This document shows, piece after piece, positions 26,150 to 36,170 of a DNA stretch of 64,000 nt. Source of the stretch: CAZYJR01 sp964647905. Its GTDB lineage: Bacteria > Desulfobacterota > DSM-4660 > Desulfatiglandales > HGW-15. Location of the stretch: assembly GCA_964647905.1 (NCBI GenBank), contig CAZYJR010000005.1:100602-164601 (forward strand), written 5' to 3'. Under the pieces are notes generated by a model. That model did no database searches, was not told where the DNA came from, and saw only the letters and a program-made list of their open reading frames with translations. Within the stretch, counting starts at the first letter, position 1. Each line of letters begins with the position of its first letter. Both the position numbers and the translations under genes were made by a program.

Positions 26150-26342
26150 AGCCTATTGCCTAACCGATCGAAATAAAAGCGTTATTCCCTATCTCACCGG
26201 CAATTGGCCACAAGTTCAAGGCGATTCAGCGGGCACCGGATCTCTTTCTTGACATGTGCATGAATAAAGGTTGCTTTTTCATGAAAAGGTTCGAGCTGCA
26301 CAGGAGGAGGCAATATGGCCAATCTCCAAACTTTGTCCCGGC

Positions 26343-26654
26343 TCACAACCGCTCCAGGAGGCTCTGAAAGGCCTTGATCGACTCGACCTGTTCATCCAGA
26401 GGCACATCGTCCTCAAAGACGAATTCCAGTATGAAACGCATCCGGTACTCCACGGCGGAAGTCTCATACCCCATGCTGGTGGACACCTTGATGTCCTTCA
26501 GCCGGTCGAACCGATTCGCCCCGAAGTTCTCCGGCTTCCTGAGGATCAGCCGGATTCCCTCCAGGGCGTCCTCTTCCCCCTCCACCACCAGTTCGATCCC
26601 TTCCAGCCTCTTGACAGCCTTGAGGATCTGCTCGTCGTTCACCCTTATCTTCAT
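26343..26654 (-). CDS. hypothetical 103-residue protein
   Basis: A small soluble, acidic protein I do not recognise. It begins MKIRVNDEQILKAVKRLEG and ends in an amphipathic helix (ESIKAFQSLLERL); a central part alternates strand-like and charged residues. GGAGAAGG lies just before the ATG, and codon use fits the genome, so it is probably real. It is isolated, between the gntR promoter region and a gene-free stretch. Confidence 0.6.
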   Translation of the reverse strand: MKIRVNDEQILKAVKRLEGIELVVEGEEDALEGIRLILRKPENFGANRFDRLKDIKVSTSMGYETSAVEYRMRFILEFVFEDDVPLDEQVESIKAFQSLLERL

Positions 26655-27053
26655 AGCCTTCTCCGCCCTTCTCCCCTACGCCGGCCGGCCGATGAATGAA
26701 ACCCCTTTCAAGCCCAGAGAATTCGCAGGTTACTCCAGAACCTCAATGGTCCGAGTGAGATGGTATTCTACCACTTCTTATCAAATAATGGCATTCCGGT
26801 GGACTCTGGGATCGCAGGCTTTTCAGCACAATCCCTGAAAGTCAAAAGATCCAACCAGAAAGAACTCTCTCCCCGGGGACTGCGACCTCAACCAAGATCC
26901 CGGGCTCTCCGCTTCCTCGACCAATCCTTTGCGCACGCCGCTAGAAAACGACCTACGCCGACCGAAGAGCACTACTCGAACAGCCGGGTTCTTCCGAGGC
27001 AATCAGAGTTTAACATATTGTCTATGTCTTAAGGAGCATCGCCCTTTTCTTCC
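26655..27053. other. gene-free stretch
   Basis: About 400 bp without a convincing coding region, RNA gene or repeat. The part nearest 26655 must hold the promoter of the 103-residue gene. A TATTGTCTAT decamer at 27018-27027 also occurs in the gntR promoter region (26119-26128); it may be chance. Confidence 0.5.
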
Positions 27054-27287
27054 TCAGGTGGAGCTGATCGTTTGGCGATCCTCCGTGGGAAAGCTTACGA
27101 CTTCATGGAGGGAAAACTCCTGGAGACTAGCGTTCGAACGTGCATGCTCAATAGTCATGCTAACTAGGTTTCCTTTTCCATCGAGATCTATATAGATATT
27201 TTCGCTGATCTCTTTTGTCTCAAAGACTTCATTATCTGTAAATTCTACCAACGCGGTATCTGTATCGGAAAAATACTTGACTCTCAT
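27054..27287 (-). CDS. DUF2283 family protein, possible antitoxin-like partner
   Basis: A 77-residue DUF2283 protein: MRVKYFSDTDTALVEF at the start, then ISENIYIDLDGKGNLVSMTIEHA, the strand-rich pattern of this family. Genes of this type usually follow a small DUF4258 gene, in what looks like a toxin-antitoxin arrangement. Here the ATG overlaps the stop of the preceding small frame (TGATG), consistent with coupling. Confidence 0.75.
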   Translation of the reverse strand: MRVKYFSDTDTALVEFTDNEVFETKEISENIYIDLDGKGNLVSMTIEHARSNASLQEFSLHEVVSFPTEDRQTISST

Positions 27288-27424
27288 CACTTGCCCCCTT
27301 TGAAAGATCTGTCGTAGAAGGCATTGTGAACAGTTTCACCGTCTTCCAGCAAAATGACACGAAGGAACTTGCCTTCTTCCGGGATCCATCCCCATTCTTG
27401 CGGAGCAGATTGGCGGGCGGTCAT
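27287..27424 (-). pseudogene. truncated DUF4258-like fragment
   Basis: A 45-residue frame whose end, LRVILLEDGETVHNAFYDRSF, resembles the C-terminal strand pair of DUF4258 proteins. A full family member needs about 80-90 residues, so the N-terminal half is missing. A GGGAG eight bases before the ATG at 27424 means the remnant could still be translated. The tRNA operon terminator lies about 110 bp upstream, so a recombination event beside the tRNAs may have removed the front of the gene. Confidence 0.4.
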
Positions 27425-27532
27425 CGGGCCAGCTCCCTCACGCCACTCTTCATGATTTTGAGAGCAGTTTAGTGCCGATTGGGCGGGAAGTCCATCTCTT
27501 TCCCGGGTTTGAAATCGAAATGGGGTGGAATG

Positions 27533-27558
27533 AAAAAGGGCTGCATTTTCTGCAACCC
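27533..27558 (-). terminator. rho-independent terminator of the tRNA-Val/tRNA-Asp unit
   Basis: Minus strand: GGGTTGCA, loop GAAAA, TGCAGCCC, then TTTTT. The eight-pair stem contains one G-T pair. It lies 12 bp beyond the 3' end of tRNA-Asp. Confidence 0.8.
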
Positions 27559-27569
27559 CTTGATTTTGC

Positions 27570-27647
27570 TGGCGGGGACGACGAGACTCGAACTCGCGAC
27601 CTCCGGCGTGACAGGCCGGCGTTCTAACCAAACTGAACTACGCCCCC
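27570..27647 (-). tRNA. tRNA-Asp (anticodon GTC)
   Basis: A full cloverleaf on the minus strand: acceptor GGGGGCG pairs with CGTCCCC, anticodon stem CCGGC/GCCGG with loop CTGTCAC, T-loop TTCGAGT, and an encoded CCA end. The GTC anticodon reads aspartate codons. Confidence 0.95.
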
Positions 27648-27664
27648 GCAGGGTATGTATGAGG

Positions 27665-27740
27665 TGGTGGGCGGAACAGGGTTTGAACCTGCGACCCCCG
27701 GCTTGTAAGGCCGATGCTCTCCCAGCTGAGCTATCCGCCC
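27665..27740 (-). tRNA. tRNA-Val (anticodon TAC)
   Basis: A full cloverleaf on the minus strand: acceptor GGGCGGA pairs with TCCGCCC, D arm GCTC...GAGC, anticodon loop CTTACAA, T-loop GTTCAAACC region, encoded CCA. It is transcribed ahead of tRNA-Asp with a 17-bp spacer. Confidence 0.95.
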
Positions 27741-27751
27741 CGTAATTCTGT

Positions 27752-27780
27752 ATTATTGCCGGGCCGGGGGAGCTTGTCAA
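27752..27780 (-). promoter_or_regulatory. sigma-70 promoter of the tRNA operon
   Basis: On the minus strand TTGACA (27775-27780), a 17-bp spacer and AATAAT (27752-27757) make a near-consensus housekeeping promoter, about ten bases before the tRNA-Val 5' end. It lies in the short gap after lon. Confidence 0.8.
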
Positions 27781-27789
27781 GCCCTATAT

Positions 27790-30240
27790 TCAGTGGGCGG
27801 TGACTTCGGGGCCCTCCTTTTCAGAATCAGGCTCGATGCAATAGGGCTCGAAATCCTCGGAGGGAGAAAAGAGCTCTTCGCCCTCTTCGAAGATCAAGGC
27901 CTCCTTTAGGACCTGATCCATGTGCTCCACCAAGACCAGCTCCACCTTCTTGAGGACACGCTTGGGGATCTCCTCTATGTCCTTCTTGTTCTCCATGGGG
28001 ATCAGGACCTTCTGGATCTCCCCGCGGTGGGCCGCCAGGATCTTCTCCTTGAGGCCTCCAATGGGAAGGACCCTTCCTCGCAAGGTGATCTCACCGGTCA
28101 TGGCCACGTCCTTCCGGACCGGTTTGCGAGTCAGGGCCGAGACCATGGATGTGGCAAGAGCGATGCCGGCCGAAGGCCCGTCCTTGGGTGTGGCGCCTTC
28201 CGGTACGTGTACGTGGATGTCCACCTTCTCGTAGAACTTGTCAGGCAGGCGGAGCTGCCTCGAGCGGCTCCTGACATAGCTCAGGGCTGCGCGGGCCGAC
28301 TCCTGCATCACCTCTCCCAGCTTGCCCGTGAGGACCGGGTTTCCCTTGCCCGGCATTATGGCAGCCTCTGTCTGGAGGAGCTCGCCGCCCACGTCGGTCC
28401 AGGCCAAGCCGGTGGTCAGCCCCACCTCGTCCCTTTCCTCGGTTCGGCCGTAGCGGAACTTGGGTACACCCAGGTACTTGGGTACGGAGTTCTCCGCGAT
28501 CCGGACCGTAGTGTCCTTTCCTTCCTTGGCCACCTTCCGGGCGACCTTTCGGCAGATCGAGGAGATCTCCCTCTCCAGGTTCCTCACGCCCGCCTCCCGG
28601 GTGTACTCCCGGGTGATCCTCAAGATCGCGCTGTCCGAGAGGCTCAGATTCTCTTCTTTGAGTCCGTTTTCCTTGATTTGCTTCCTTATCAGGAACTGCT
28701 TGGCGATATTGAGCTTCTCGAGCTCGGTGTAACCCGGCAGCCTTATGATCTCCATCCTGTCCTGGAGCGGCAGCGGGATGCCGTAAAGGTTGTTTGCGGT
28801 GGTTATGAACAGGATCTCCGAGAGGTCATAGTCCAAGTCCAGGTAATGGTCGTTGAAGGCGCTGTTCTGTTCCGGGTCCAGGACCTCCAGGAGGGCCGCT
28901 GAAGGGTCGCCCCGGAAGTCCGTGCTCATCTTGTCCACCTCGTCCAGACAGAAGACCGGGTTGTTTGACCTGGCCCTTTTCAAGTACTGTATGATCTTTC
29001 CCGGAAGCGCTCCTATATAGGTGCGGCGGTGCCCGCGTATCTCGGCCTCGTCCCTGACCCCGCCCAGGGAGAGCCGGACGAAGTTCCGGCCGGTGGCGCG
29101 GGCCACTGACTTGGCAAGCGAGGTCTTGCCCACACCCGGGGGGCCCACCAGGCACAGGATGGGGCCCTTGATCTTCTTGGTCAGGGTCTTGACCGCCAGG
29201 TACTCGAGGATGCGCTCCTTGGGTCTCTTGAGGCCGTAGTGGTCCTCTTCCAGTATGGACTCTGCGGCCTCGATGTCGTTCTTGTCCTTGGTCTTCTCAT
29301 TCCATGGAAGGACCAGGATCCAGTCGATGTAGTTGCGCACGACCGTGGCCTCGGCGGACATGGGGGACATCATCTTGAGCTTCTTGAACTCCTGCCAGAC
29401 ACGCGAGTGGGCCTCCTTGGGAAGCCGCTTCTTCTTTATGCGCTTTTCCAGCTCGTCCAGCTCGGCCTTGAAGTCGTCCTTGGCCCCCATCTCCTTCTGG
29501 ATCGCGCGCATCTGCTCGTTCAGGTAGTAGTCCTTCTGGGTCTTTTCCATCTGCTTCTTGACCCGGCTCTTTAGGCGCTTCTCCAGGGAGATGATATTGA
29601 TCTCGTAGCGGATGACCTCGAAGAGCTTCTCCAGGCGCTCGTTTACATCCACCAGCTCGAGCAGGTTCTGCTTTTCCGGCACCTTGATGGTGAGGTGGGC
29701 CGCTATGGTGTCGGCCAGCCTGGAAGGATCCTCGATCCCGGCCACCGTGCTGACGTGATCCTTGCTGATCTTCTCGTTGAGCTTTGCATACTCCTCGAAG
29801 CTCTCTACCACGCTCCGCATCAAGGCCCTGGTCTCCGGCGTGGCCTCGGCGCTTTGCTCGGGCCTTTCCACCTCCGCCATGAAGAACTCTTCGTTCCCCA
29901 CGAACTTCTCCACGCCGGCGCGCTCTTTGCCCTCGATAAGGGCCTTGACCGTGCCGTCGGGCAGGCGAAGCAGCTGCAGTACGGCGCCCAGGGTGCCAAA
30001 ACGGTATATGTCCTTCTCCGCCGGATTGTCCACTTTGGCATCCTTCTGAGCGGAGAGGAATATCTCCTTGTCCCGGCTCATGGCGTATTCCAGGGCCTTG
30101 ATGGACTTCTCACGGCCCACGAAGAGCGGGACCACCATGTTGGGGAAGATGACCACGTCCCTCAGGGGGAGCATGGGATATTGCTGCTTGTTTTCCTTCA
30201 ACAAATCCAAGGTATTCTTCTTCTTTGATAGATTGAACAT
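27790..30240 (-). CDS. lon: ATP-dependent Lon protease
   Basis: An 816-residue LonA-type protease. The N-terminal substrate-binding domain starts at residue 20 ([19 protein letters not shown]), Walker A GPPGVGKT is at 366-373, and the C-terminal Ser-Lys dyad is in [10 protein letters not shown] and [10 protein letters not shown]. Length is normal for the family. It degrades misfolded and regulatory proteins in the cytoplasm. It is the last gene of a tig-clpP-clpX-lon run, 21 bp after clpX, a common proteobacterial order. Confidence 0.98.
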   Translation of the reverse strand: MFNLSKKKNTLDLLKENKQQYPMLPLRDVVIFPNMVVPLFVGREKSIKALEYAMSRDKEIFLSAQKDAKVDNPAEKDIYRFGTLGAVLQLLRLPDGTVKALIEGKERAGVEKFVGNEEFFMAEVERPEQSAEATPETRALMRSVVESFEEYAKLNEKISKDHVSTVAGIEDPSRLADTIAAHLTIKVPEKQNLLELVDVNERLEKLFEVIRYEINIISLEKRLKSRVKKQMEKTQKDYYLNEQMRAIQKEMGAKDDFKAELDELEKRIKKKRLPKEAHSRVWQEFKKLKMMSPMSAEATVVRNYIDWILVLPWNEKTKDKNDIEAAESILEEDHYGLKRPKERILEYLAVKTLTKKIKGPILCLVGPPGVGKTSLAKSVARATGRNFVRLSLGGVRDEAEIRGHRRTYIGALPGKIIQYLKRARSNNPVFCLDEVDKMSTDFRGDPSAALLEVLDPEQNSAFNDHYLDLDYDLSEILFITTANNLYGIPLPLQDRMEIIRLPGYTELEKLNIAKQFLIRKQIKENGLKEENLSLSDSAILRITREYTREAGVRNLEREISSICRKVARKVAKEGKDTTVRIAENSVPKYLGVPKFRYGRTEERDEVGLTTGLAWTDVGGELLQTEAAIMPGKGNPVLTGKLGEVMQESARAALSYVRSRSRQLRLPDKFYEKVDIHVHVPEGATPKDGPSAGIALATSMVSALTRKPVRKDVAMTGEITLRGRVLPIGGLKEKILAAHRGEIQKVLIPMENKKDIEEIPKRVLKKVELVLVEHMDQVLKEALIFEEGEELFSPSEDFEPYCIEPDSEKEGPEVTAH

Positions 30241-30261
30241 GTCCTCACTGGCGCTTTCCTA

Positions 30262-31512
30262 TCAGGCGTAACCCGCCTGGTTCTCGTATATCAGGAGAGG
30301 AGACTCGCCTCTCTGGATCACCTCGTCGTTTATCACGCACTCCCTTACACCGGCGGTGCTCGGGATATCGTACATGATATCGAGCATTATCGACTCCAGT
30401 ATGGCTCTGAGCCCTCGGGCTCCCGACTTGCGCTTGATGGCGTCGTTAGCAACCGCCAGGAGCGCTTCTTCGGTGAACTGGAGGTTTACGTTCTCCAGCT
30501 CGAAGAGCTTCATGTACTGCTTGACCAGCGCGTTCTTCGGCTCGGTGAGTATCCGGACCAGGGCGTCCCGGCTGAGTTCGTCCAGGGAGGCGATGATCGG
30601 GATCCGCCCCACGAACTCCGGGATAAGCCCGTACTTGATGAGATCCTCGGGCTGAGCCAGGGCCCTTATTTTATTTATATCCTCGTTTTCTTTTTCCCTT
30701 ATCTCCGCCTCGAAACCCATTGTCTTGCTTCCCAGGCGGTTGCTGATAATCTTTTCAAGGCCGTTGAAGGTCCCGCCGCAGATAAACAGGATGTTGCTGG
30801 TATCGACCTTGACAAAGTCCTGCTGAGGGTGCTTGCGTCCGCCCTTGGGGGGCACGCTGGCCATGGTGCCCTCTATTATCTTGAGCAGGGCCTGCTGCAC
30901 GCCCTCACCGGAGACGTCGCGGGTGATCGAGGGGCTGTCCGACTTGCGGGCTATCTTGTCTATCTCGTCGATATAGACTATCCCCTTGCAGGCGGACTCC
31001 ACATCATAGTCGGCCATCTGCACCAGGTTCAGGATAATATTCTCCACGTCCTCGCCCACGTACCCCGCCTCGGTCAGGGTGGTGGCGTCCGCAATTGTGA
31101 ACGGTACCTGGAGGATGCGGGCCAGGGTCTGGGCCAAAAGGGTCTTGCCCGAACCCGTGGGGCCTATCAGGAGTATATTGCTCTTTTGGATCTCCACCCC
31201 GTCCATGTCGGCCTTTGTGTTGATCCGCTTGTAATGGTTGTGAACGGCCACGGACAGGATCTTCTTGGGCCGGTCCTGCTCGATCACATACTGATCGAGC
31301 ATGTCTCTTATCTCATAAGGCTTGGGCAGCCTCCCCTTACCGTCGCTCTCGCCATCTTGCCCGTACTCTTCGGCGATTATCTCGTTGCAGAGTTGTATGC
31401 ACTCATCACAGATGTAGACAGAGGGCCCTGCGATGAGTTTCTTCACCTCGTCCTGGCTCTTGCCGCAGAACGAACAGAGCAGGTCGTCACTGGCATCGTT
31501 CTTCCTAGGCAT
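30262..31512 (-). CDS. clpX: ATP-dependent Clp protease ATP-binding subunit ClpX
   Basis: A 416-residue AAA+ unfoldase with the N-terminal zinc-binding domain ([11 protein letters not shown]...CDECIQLC), Walker A GPTGSGKT, Walker [12 protein letters not shown] and sensor regions in the usual order. It unfolds tagged substrates and feeds them to ClpP, encoded just upstream with a 14-bp gap. Confidence 0.98.
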   Translation of the reverse strand: MPRKNDASDDLLCSFCGKSQDEVKKLIAGPSVYICDECIQLCNEIIAEEYGQDGESDGKGRLPKPYEIRDMLDQYVIEQDRPKKILSVAVHNHYKRINTKADMDGVEIQKSNILLIGPTGSGKTLLAQTLARILQVPFTIADATTLTEAGYVGEDVENIILNLVQMADYDVESACKGIVYIDEIDKIARKSDSPSITRDVSGEGVQQALLKIIEGTMASVPPKGGRKHPQQDFVKVDTSNILFICGGTFNGLEKIISNRLGSKTMGFEAEIREKENEDINKIRALAQPEDLIKYGLIPEFVGRIPIIASLDELSRDALVRILTEPKNALVKQYMKLFELENVNLQFTEEALLAVANDAIKRKSGARGLRAILESIMLDIMYDIPSTAGVRECVINDEVIQRGESPLLIYENQAGYA

Positions 31513-31526
31513 GGCATCATCCCCTG

Positions 31527-32129
31527 TTACTTTTCCCCATGGGATTGCATCTCCCGCTGGGTTATGACCTTGTCCACTATACCGTACTTGACCGCCTCTT
31601 CCGCATTCATGAAGAAATCCCTCTCAGAATCCTTCTCTATCTGCTCGAGGGGCTGTCCGGTATGCTTGGTCAAAATGCGGTTGATACTGTCGCGGATCTT
31701 CAGGATTTCCCGGGCGTGTATGTCTATGTCGGTGGCCTGGCCCTGGGCCCCGCCCAAGGGCTGGTGGATCATGATCCTGGCATTGGGCAGTGTGTAGCGT
31801 TTTCCTTGGGTACCGGAGGCCAAGAGCAGGGCTCCCATGCTGGAGCACTGCCCCATGCAGATGGTTGTTATCTCGGGCCTTATGTACTGCATGGTGTCGT
31901 ATATGGCCAGCCCGGCGGTCACTGATCCTCCCGGAGAATTGATGTAGAGATTTATGTCCTTTTCCGGATCCTCGGATTCAAGGAAAAGCATTTGAGCGAT
32001 TATGGTATTGGCTATATTGTCGTGGACCTGTTCGCCGATAAAAACGATCCGATCCTTGAGTAATCTGGAATATATATCATAAGCCCGCTCGCCGCGTGTT
32101 GTCTGTTCCACTACAATGGGTATCAGCAT
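31527..32129 (-). CDS. clpP: ATP-dependent Clp protease proteolytic subunit ClpP
   Basis: A 200-residue serine protease. The catalytic serine is in [14 protein letters not shown] and the histidine in [26 protein letters not shown] is conserved. The oxyanion-side motif reads CSSMG rather than the common AASMG. The ATG at 32129 begins the mature-like sequence [14 protein letters not shown]; a longer frame upstream overlaps tig and is rejected. Confidence 0.97.
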   Translation of the reverse strand: MLIPIVVEQTTRGERAYDIYSRLLKDRIVFIGEQVHDNIANTIIAQMLFLESEDPEKDINLYINSPGGSVTAGLAIYDTMQYIRPEITTICMGQCSSMGALLLASGTQGKRYTLPNARIMIHQPLGGAQGQATDIDIHAREILKIRDSINRILTKHTGQPLEQIEKDSERDFFMNAEEAVKYGIVDKVITQREMQSHGEK

Positions 32130-32190
32130 GGTCGTCCCTTTAAACTCCTCGGCTATTGGAAATCCAGTCGCGCACCAAAGCGCACTGGGT

Positions 32191-33513
32191 TCAGGAATCC
32201 TCTCCCTTTTCGATTTCGGCTGCTTCCACGTCCTTGACCTTAGCATTTTCCACCAGGTAGTTCAAGGTCTTTTCCTCGAGCAGCCTGTCCTTCAAGGCAT
32301 CCATCATGTTATTCTCTTCGTAGAACTTCCTCAGTGAAGCTGCGTCCTGCCCTGTTCTGGCGCTGAGGTCAAGAAAGATGCGGGAGATATCCTCCTCTGT
32401 GACCGTGAGGTCGTTTTGTGAAGCTATCTCCCCCAGGACCAGCATCCTCTTCACCCGTGTCTCAGCGGCCGAGTGCAGGTCATCTTTCAGCTTGCCCCTG
32501 TCAAGGCCCGAGGCCTCCATTGAGATGCCCTGCCGCTCCAGGTTCTGGCGCACCCTTTCCACGGCATTCTCCAGCTCTTGCTCCACCAGGGACTCTGGAA
32601 GCGGGAACTCCACCGTGCCCGCTATCCTGTTTATCAGGCGGTTCTTGAGCTCCTGGTCCACACGCTGATCCTCGTTCCGTGTGAGCTCCTTACGCACTTC
32701 TTCGCGCAGCCCCTCAGCGCTCTCGATCCCTGCACCCAGGCTGCGGGCGAACTCGTCGTCCAACTCCGGCAGATCCATCACCTTGATCTCTTCGAGGGTC
32801 ACCTGGAAATCCACATGCTTTCCGGCCAGCTTGGGGTTTCTGTAGTCCTCTTCGAAATCCACGGGGATGGAGGCCTCTTCTCCCCTCCTGAGGCCCACCA
32901 GCCGCCTCTCGAACTCCGGGTGGAAATCCCCTGCGCCCACCCTTACCATATGGTTCTCCGAGCTCAGGCCCTCCACAGGCTCCCCGTTCTCCAGGCCCTG
33001 GTAGCGGATTATCGCATAGTCCTCTTCTTGAACTCCGCGGTCGTCTTCGACCTTGACAAGCTCACCCCGCGAGCGCCTGATCTCCTCCATGCGGCGGCCA
33101 ACATCCTCATCCGTGACCCGAGGACTCTCCTTTTCCACTTCCAGACCCTTGTAGTCCTTCAGCTCGAACTCGGGCCTCACTTCCAATGTCGCTGAATAGC
33201 GGAAGCTCTCGCCCCGCTGTGCCAGTTCATTCTCGATCACCGGCATGCCCAGGGGATAGGCCTGTGTCTCTTGCAGGGCCTGGGGCAGGGTCTCGTTCAC
33301 AAGATCCGAGGTGACATCGCTCAGCACCTCCTTGCTGAAACGGCCTTCCAGTATCCCCATGGGGATCTTTCCGGGCCGAAAACCCGGTATGCGGGCCTTC
33401 TTCCCCAGATCCCTGTATGCCTTGTTGATCCTCCGGTCGACCTCATCGGCCTCCACTTCCACATTGATCTTCTTTTTGACCGGGCTTAGCTCTTCGACGT
33501 TGGTCTTCATCAT
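32191..33513 (-). CDS. tig: trigger factor, ribosome-associated chaperone
   Basis: A 440-residue trigger factor: ribosome-binding N-terminal domain with the signature [14 protein letters not shown], a central FKBP-type domain (about residues 150-235) and a helical C-terminal domain. It binds nascent chains at the exit tunnel. Start at the ATG pair 33513/33510; a longer in-frame start at 33549 is possible. The first gene of the protease run. Confidence 0.96.
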   Translation of the reverse strand: MMKTNVEELSPVKKKINVEVEADEVDRRINKAYRDLGKKARIPGFRPGKIPMGILEGRFSKEVLSDVTSDLVNETLPQALQETQAYPLGMPVIENELAQRGESFRYSATLEVRPEFELKDYKGLEVEKESPRVTDEDVGRRMEEIRRSRGELVKVEDDRGVQEEDYAIIRYQGLENGEPVEGLSSENHMVRVGAGDFHPEFERRLVGLRRGEEASIPVDFEEDYRNPKLAGKHVDFQVTLEEIKVMDLPELDDEFARSLGAGIESAEGLREEVRKELTRNEDQRVDQELKNRLINRIAGTVEFPLPESLVEQELENAVERVRQNLERQGISMEASGLDRGKLKDDLHSAAETRVKRMLVLGEIASQNDLTVTEEDISRIFLDLSARTGQDAASLRKFYEENNMMDALKDRLLEEKTLNYLVENAKVKDVEAAEIEKGEDS

Positions 33514-33639
33514 CCCTGTTTCCGATCCCTCGCTCTCATCCACCGCCACCCCAGCCGTTACCAGGGGATGACCGGACTCTCGTTCACCCTGTTCTGAAAA
33601 AAGCTAACCATGATTGTCAGGACATCAAGAAAAACCGTT

Positions 33640-33668
33640 CAACTATTAGGTTCGGCCCCGCTTGTCAA
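33640..33668 (-). promoter_or_regulatory. possible sigma-70 promoter upstream of tig
   Basis: Minus strand TTGACA at 33663-33668, a 17-bp spacer, then TAGTTG at 33640-33645, a weak -10. It lies about 130 bp before the tig start. The remaining gap 33514-33814 shows no gene. Confidence 0.35.
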
Positions 33669-33814
33669 CCGGCTTGTCCCTCCACGGACGCTCCTCCGGC
33701 CCCTAAGAAACCAAAGCACAAATCATGCCACTCATCCCGCACCTTCCGGTGTGGAGGGGTTTGGTGGGTCCAAAGGCCGCTCTCAGATGACCCGGTAGTG
33801 ATGGCTGGGGTCGG

Positions 33815-34111
33815 TCACTCCCCGTCGCGCTCCTTTACCAGTTCTATAAACTGCTCCAAGTCCTTCTCCGAACCGAACACCTCGCTGTATTGCTTCTCGC
33901 TCCAAACCCCCAGACCCAACTCGAAGATGTGATGAATGAGCTTGTCCGCGTTCTCAGGGCCCTGCAGCTTGACCACCTGGTAGAGGAGCTCATCGGGTAC
34001 ACGAATGGGGTAGACCGCCGTTGAGGTTTCCTTATCGGGCTTGAGGTACTCCTGAATGCTCTTCAGGATCCTCAGGTTCACATACTTTTTCCTGAATTCT
34101 TGCTCGTCCAT
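33815..34111 (-). CDS. hypothetical 98-residue protein
   Basis: A soluble, charged protein I do not recognise, with the segments YPIRVPDELLYQVVKLQG and KLIHHIFELGLGVW, probably helical. Codon use fits the genome. GGGCGGGATC precedes the ATG at 34111; an in-frame ATG at 34138 is an alternative. It is divergent from the FmdB-type gene. Confidence 0.6.
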   Translation of the reverse strand: MDEQEFRKKYVNLRILKSIQEYLKPDKETSTAVYPIRVPDELLYQVVKLQGPENADKLIHHIFELGLGVWSEKQYSEVFGSEKDLEQFIELVKERDGE

Positions 34112-34199
34112 ATTGATCCCGCCCTTCATATATGACATCTATAAGGCTTAGGAGAGGCTTCGTCAACCATAAGAACATCTGGGCCCGGAGGTGAGAATA

Positions 34200-34568
34200 A
34201 TGCCCTTGTATGAGTATCAGGCACATGAGCCCGGCAGGAGCTGCCCCAAATGCGCGTCCAGGTTCGAAGTGCTCCAGTCCCTGCAGGAACCGCCTCTGAG
34301 CTCATGCCCGGAGTGCGGCTCCCCTGTGAAGAAGCTCTTGTCGCTGTGCCGGGCTGCGGTGGTGGAGCCATCCGAGGAGCGGGTCCGAGTGGAGCGGCGC
34401 GTCAAGGATTACGAGAGGGAGGGCATGTGGAGCCATGCGGCCGAGCTGGCGGACAAGCACGCCGAAAAGGCCAAGGATCCGGAACTCCGCTCACGAGCCC
34501 TGGATGACTATCGAAAGGCTGGTTACAATGCTGACACCCTGGCCAAGCACGCCGATGAGAGCTCCTGA
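34200..34568 (+). CDS. FmdB-family zinc-ribbon protein
   Basis: A 122-residue protein beginning MPLYEYQA, the FmdB signature, followed by a zinc ribbon of two Cys pairs (CPKC and CPEC). The C-terminal half is a charged helical region (AAELADKHAEKAKDPELRSRA). Such proteins are thought to act as small regulators, but their role is not settled. The ATG at 34200 follows GGAGG by nine bases. Confidence 0.82.
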   Translation: MPLYEYQAHEPGRSCPKCASRFEVLQSLQEPPLSSCPECGSPVKKLLSLCRAAVVEPSEERVRVERRVKDYEREGMWSHAAELADKHAEKAKDPELRSRALDDYRKAGYNADTLAKHADESS

Positions 34569-34689
34569 GAGTGCTCCATCCTCCTTGACTCGCCGGGTCC
34601 TGCGCGGGTAAGGTGCCCTGGATGGGTATAGACCTGCGTGAAGTGCATTTTTCCACACGGGAGCTTATCCCGCTTCGGAGGGCCGAGGA

Positions 34690-35397
34690 TTGGTTGAGCT
34701 GTTTACCAGGGGCGGGCCTTTCATGTACCCCATTCTCCTGTGCTCCATCATAGCCCTGGCCATACTTCTGGAGCGCCTCTGGGTGCTGCGCCGGGGGAGA
34801 GTAATCCCGGAGGAATTCATCCGCAACGTAGAGGAGCTGTTGCGCAAGCAAAAGGTCTCCGAGGCGGTTTTCATGTGCCAGGGCCACACCTCTTCGATCG
34901 CCCGGGTCTTCCTTGGAGGTCTCAAGAACTCCGGCCGCGGCATGTGGCTTGTCAAGGAGGGCATAGAGGAGATGGGCGCGCGGGAGGCGGTGACCCTGGA
35001 GCGGCACGTGGGCGCCCTGGCCACCATCTCCAACCTGACGCCTTTGCTGGGTCTCCTGGGTACGGTCTCAGGCATGATCAAGACCTTCAACGTGATTTCG
35101 GTCCAAGGGGTGGGAAACCCCGCTTCCCTGGCAGGCGGCATCGCCGAGGCGTTGATAACCACCGCCTCGGGGCTCTGCGTGGCCATCCCCACCCTGGTAT
35201 GTCACCGGCTGCTCAAAGACCGGGTGGAGAGGCTGATCTTCGAGATGGAAGAGCACTCCATGCGGTTTATTGATATCCTGGAAGGCGCAGGGAAGTCCGC
35301 TGCAGGCGCGCCTCCTGACACCGAGGATAACGGCGGAGTCCTTTCGGGGGGAGCGAACCCCGGGAAACGCAAATCCCAAGGGAGCGGGGGCGCGTGA
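34690..35397 (+). CDS. MotA/TolQ/ExbB-family proton channel protein
   Basis: A 235-residue protein with three membrane segments (about residues 10-30, 110-135 and 155-175) and the family motif NLTPLLGLLGTVSGMI, followed by AGGIAEALITTASGL. With the ExbD/TolR-like partner it uses proton flow to energise an outer-membrane or envelope process. The start is a TTG with GGAGGG seven bases upstream. Its stop overlaps the next start (GTGA). Confidence 0.9.
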   Translation: MVELFTRGGPFMYPILLCSIIALAILLERLWVLRRGRVIPEEFIRNVEELLRKQKVSEAVFMCQGHTSSIARVFLGGLKNSGRGMWLVKEGIEEMGAREAVTLERHVGALATISNLTPLLGLLGTVSGMIKTFNVISVQGVGNPASLAGGIAEALITTASGLCVAIPTLVCHRLLKDRVERLIFEMEEHSMRFIDILEGAGKSAAGAPPDTEDNGGVLSGGANPGKRKSQGSGGA

Positions 35398-35819
35398 GGT
35401 TTACCAGGGGCAGAAAGGATGAGGAGCCGCGGTTGGGCATAGCCCCGCTCATAGACATAGTGTTCCTCCTTTTGATCTTTTTCATGGTCACCTCCCATTT
35501 CGACCTGGCCTCGGGGGTCAGGCTGGACCTACCGACCATGAAGAGCCGGCTTCATGAAGAAGATCGGGAGCAGACTACAGTGGTAGTCGATGGCGAGGGG
35601 CGGACCTACCTCGAGGGAAAGCAGGTGGACGGCCAGGAGCTGGAGGAGCGCCTGGGGGAGATGGTAAGGACCCGGGGAATCGAGCGGATCATTCTTCAGG
35701 CCGATAGGGAGTCCAGGCACGGGGTGGTGGTTTCGATCATCGACCGGGCCCGCTCGGCGGGCGTCGGATCGATACTGATAGCAGCCAGATGGGAGACCGG
35801 AAGTCCTCTGGGCGAGTAG
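35394..35819 (+). CDS. ExbD/TolR-family biopolymer transport protein
   Basis: A 141-residue protein with one N-terminal membrane helix carrying the essential aspartate (APLIDIVFLLLIFFMVTS) and a periplasmic C-terminal domain. It starts at a GTG overlapping the exbB-like stop by four bases. The pair is followed by a divisome gene rather than tonB or tolA, so a Tol-like envelope or division role is possible. Confidence 0.9.
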   Translation: MRFTRGRKDEEPRLGIAPLIDIVFLLLIFFMVTSHFDLASGVRLDLPTMKSRLHEEDREQTTVVVDGEGRTYLEGKQVDGQELEERLGEMVRTRGIERIILQADRESRHGVVVSIIDRARSAGVGSILIAARWETGSPLGE

Positions 35820-35864
35820 GATGCCGGCGGAAAGACATTCCGGAGGGATCAGAGGGGATATTTG

Positions 35865-36170
35865 GTGAGGGTTTCGTTTTTCTTGTTGCTCCTAGCTGTC
35901 GCGCTCGGTTGGGTGGCCTTTGGAGAGAGGGGGCTCATCCATCTCTATCGGATGGAGGGGAAGCGGGAGGAATACAAGGAGCGGATCAATCGGCTGGAGG
36001 AGAAGAACCGGCGACTGCTTCAGGAGATAGAGCTCCTCAAGAAGGATCGCTCGTACGTGGAGACGGTTGCCCGAAGGGAGCTCAACCTGCTCAAGGAAAA
36101 CGAGGTGCACTACCACTTCGAGCCCGAGGCTGACAGCGGTGTAACTAAGGGGTCGGGTCTTAAATATTAA
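35865..36170 (+). CDS. FtsB/DivIC-type septum formation initiator
   Basis: A 101-residue protein: one N-terminal membrane segment (about residues 3-22), a coiled coil (EYKERINRLEEKNRRLLQEIELLKKD) and the family ending YVETVARRELNLLKENEVHYHF. It should link FtsL and FtsQ in the divisome. The GTG at 35865 follows GAGGGG by seven bases. The last residues after EPEAD and the stop codon are encoded by the left arm of an inverted-repeat element that begins at 36149, so the native C-terminus was replaced. Confidence 0.85.
   Translation: MRVSFFLLLLAVALGWVAFGERGLIHLYRMEGKREEYKERINRLEEKNRRLLQEIELLKKDRSYVETVARRELNLLKENEVHYHFEPEADSGVTKGSGLKY

Noticed and set aside
26315..26377. 20-codon plus-strand frame with a strong AGGAGGAGG just before its ATG
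   Set aside because: The ribosome-site-like run is suggestive, but the peptide is too short to judge and overlaps the end of the 103-residue gene; no supporting structure.
27469..27780. Open frame running through both tRNA genes
   Set aside because: It consists of tRNA, promoter and terminator sequence; the cloverleaf structures explain the DNA.
27922..28902. Long open frame on the plus strand opposite lon (326 codons)
   Set aside because: It is the complement of a highly conserved gene in GC-rich DNA, has no ribosome site and no recognisable protein pattern.
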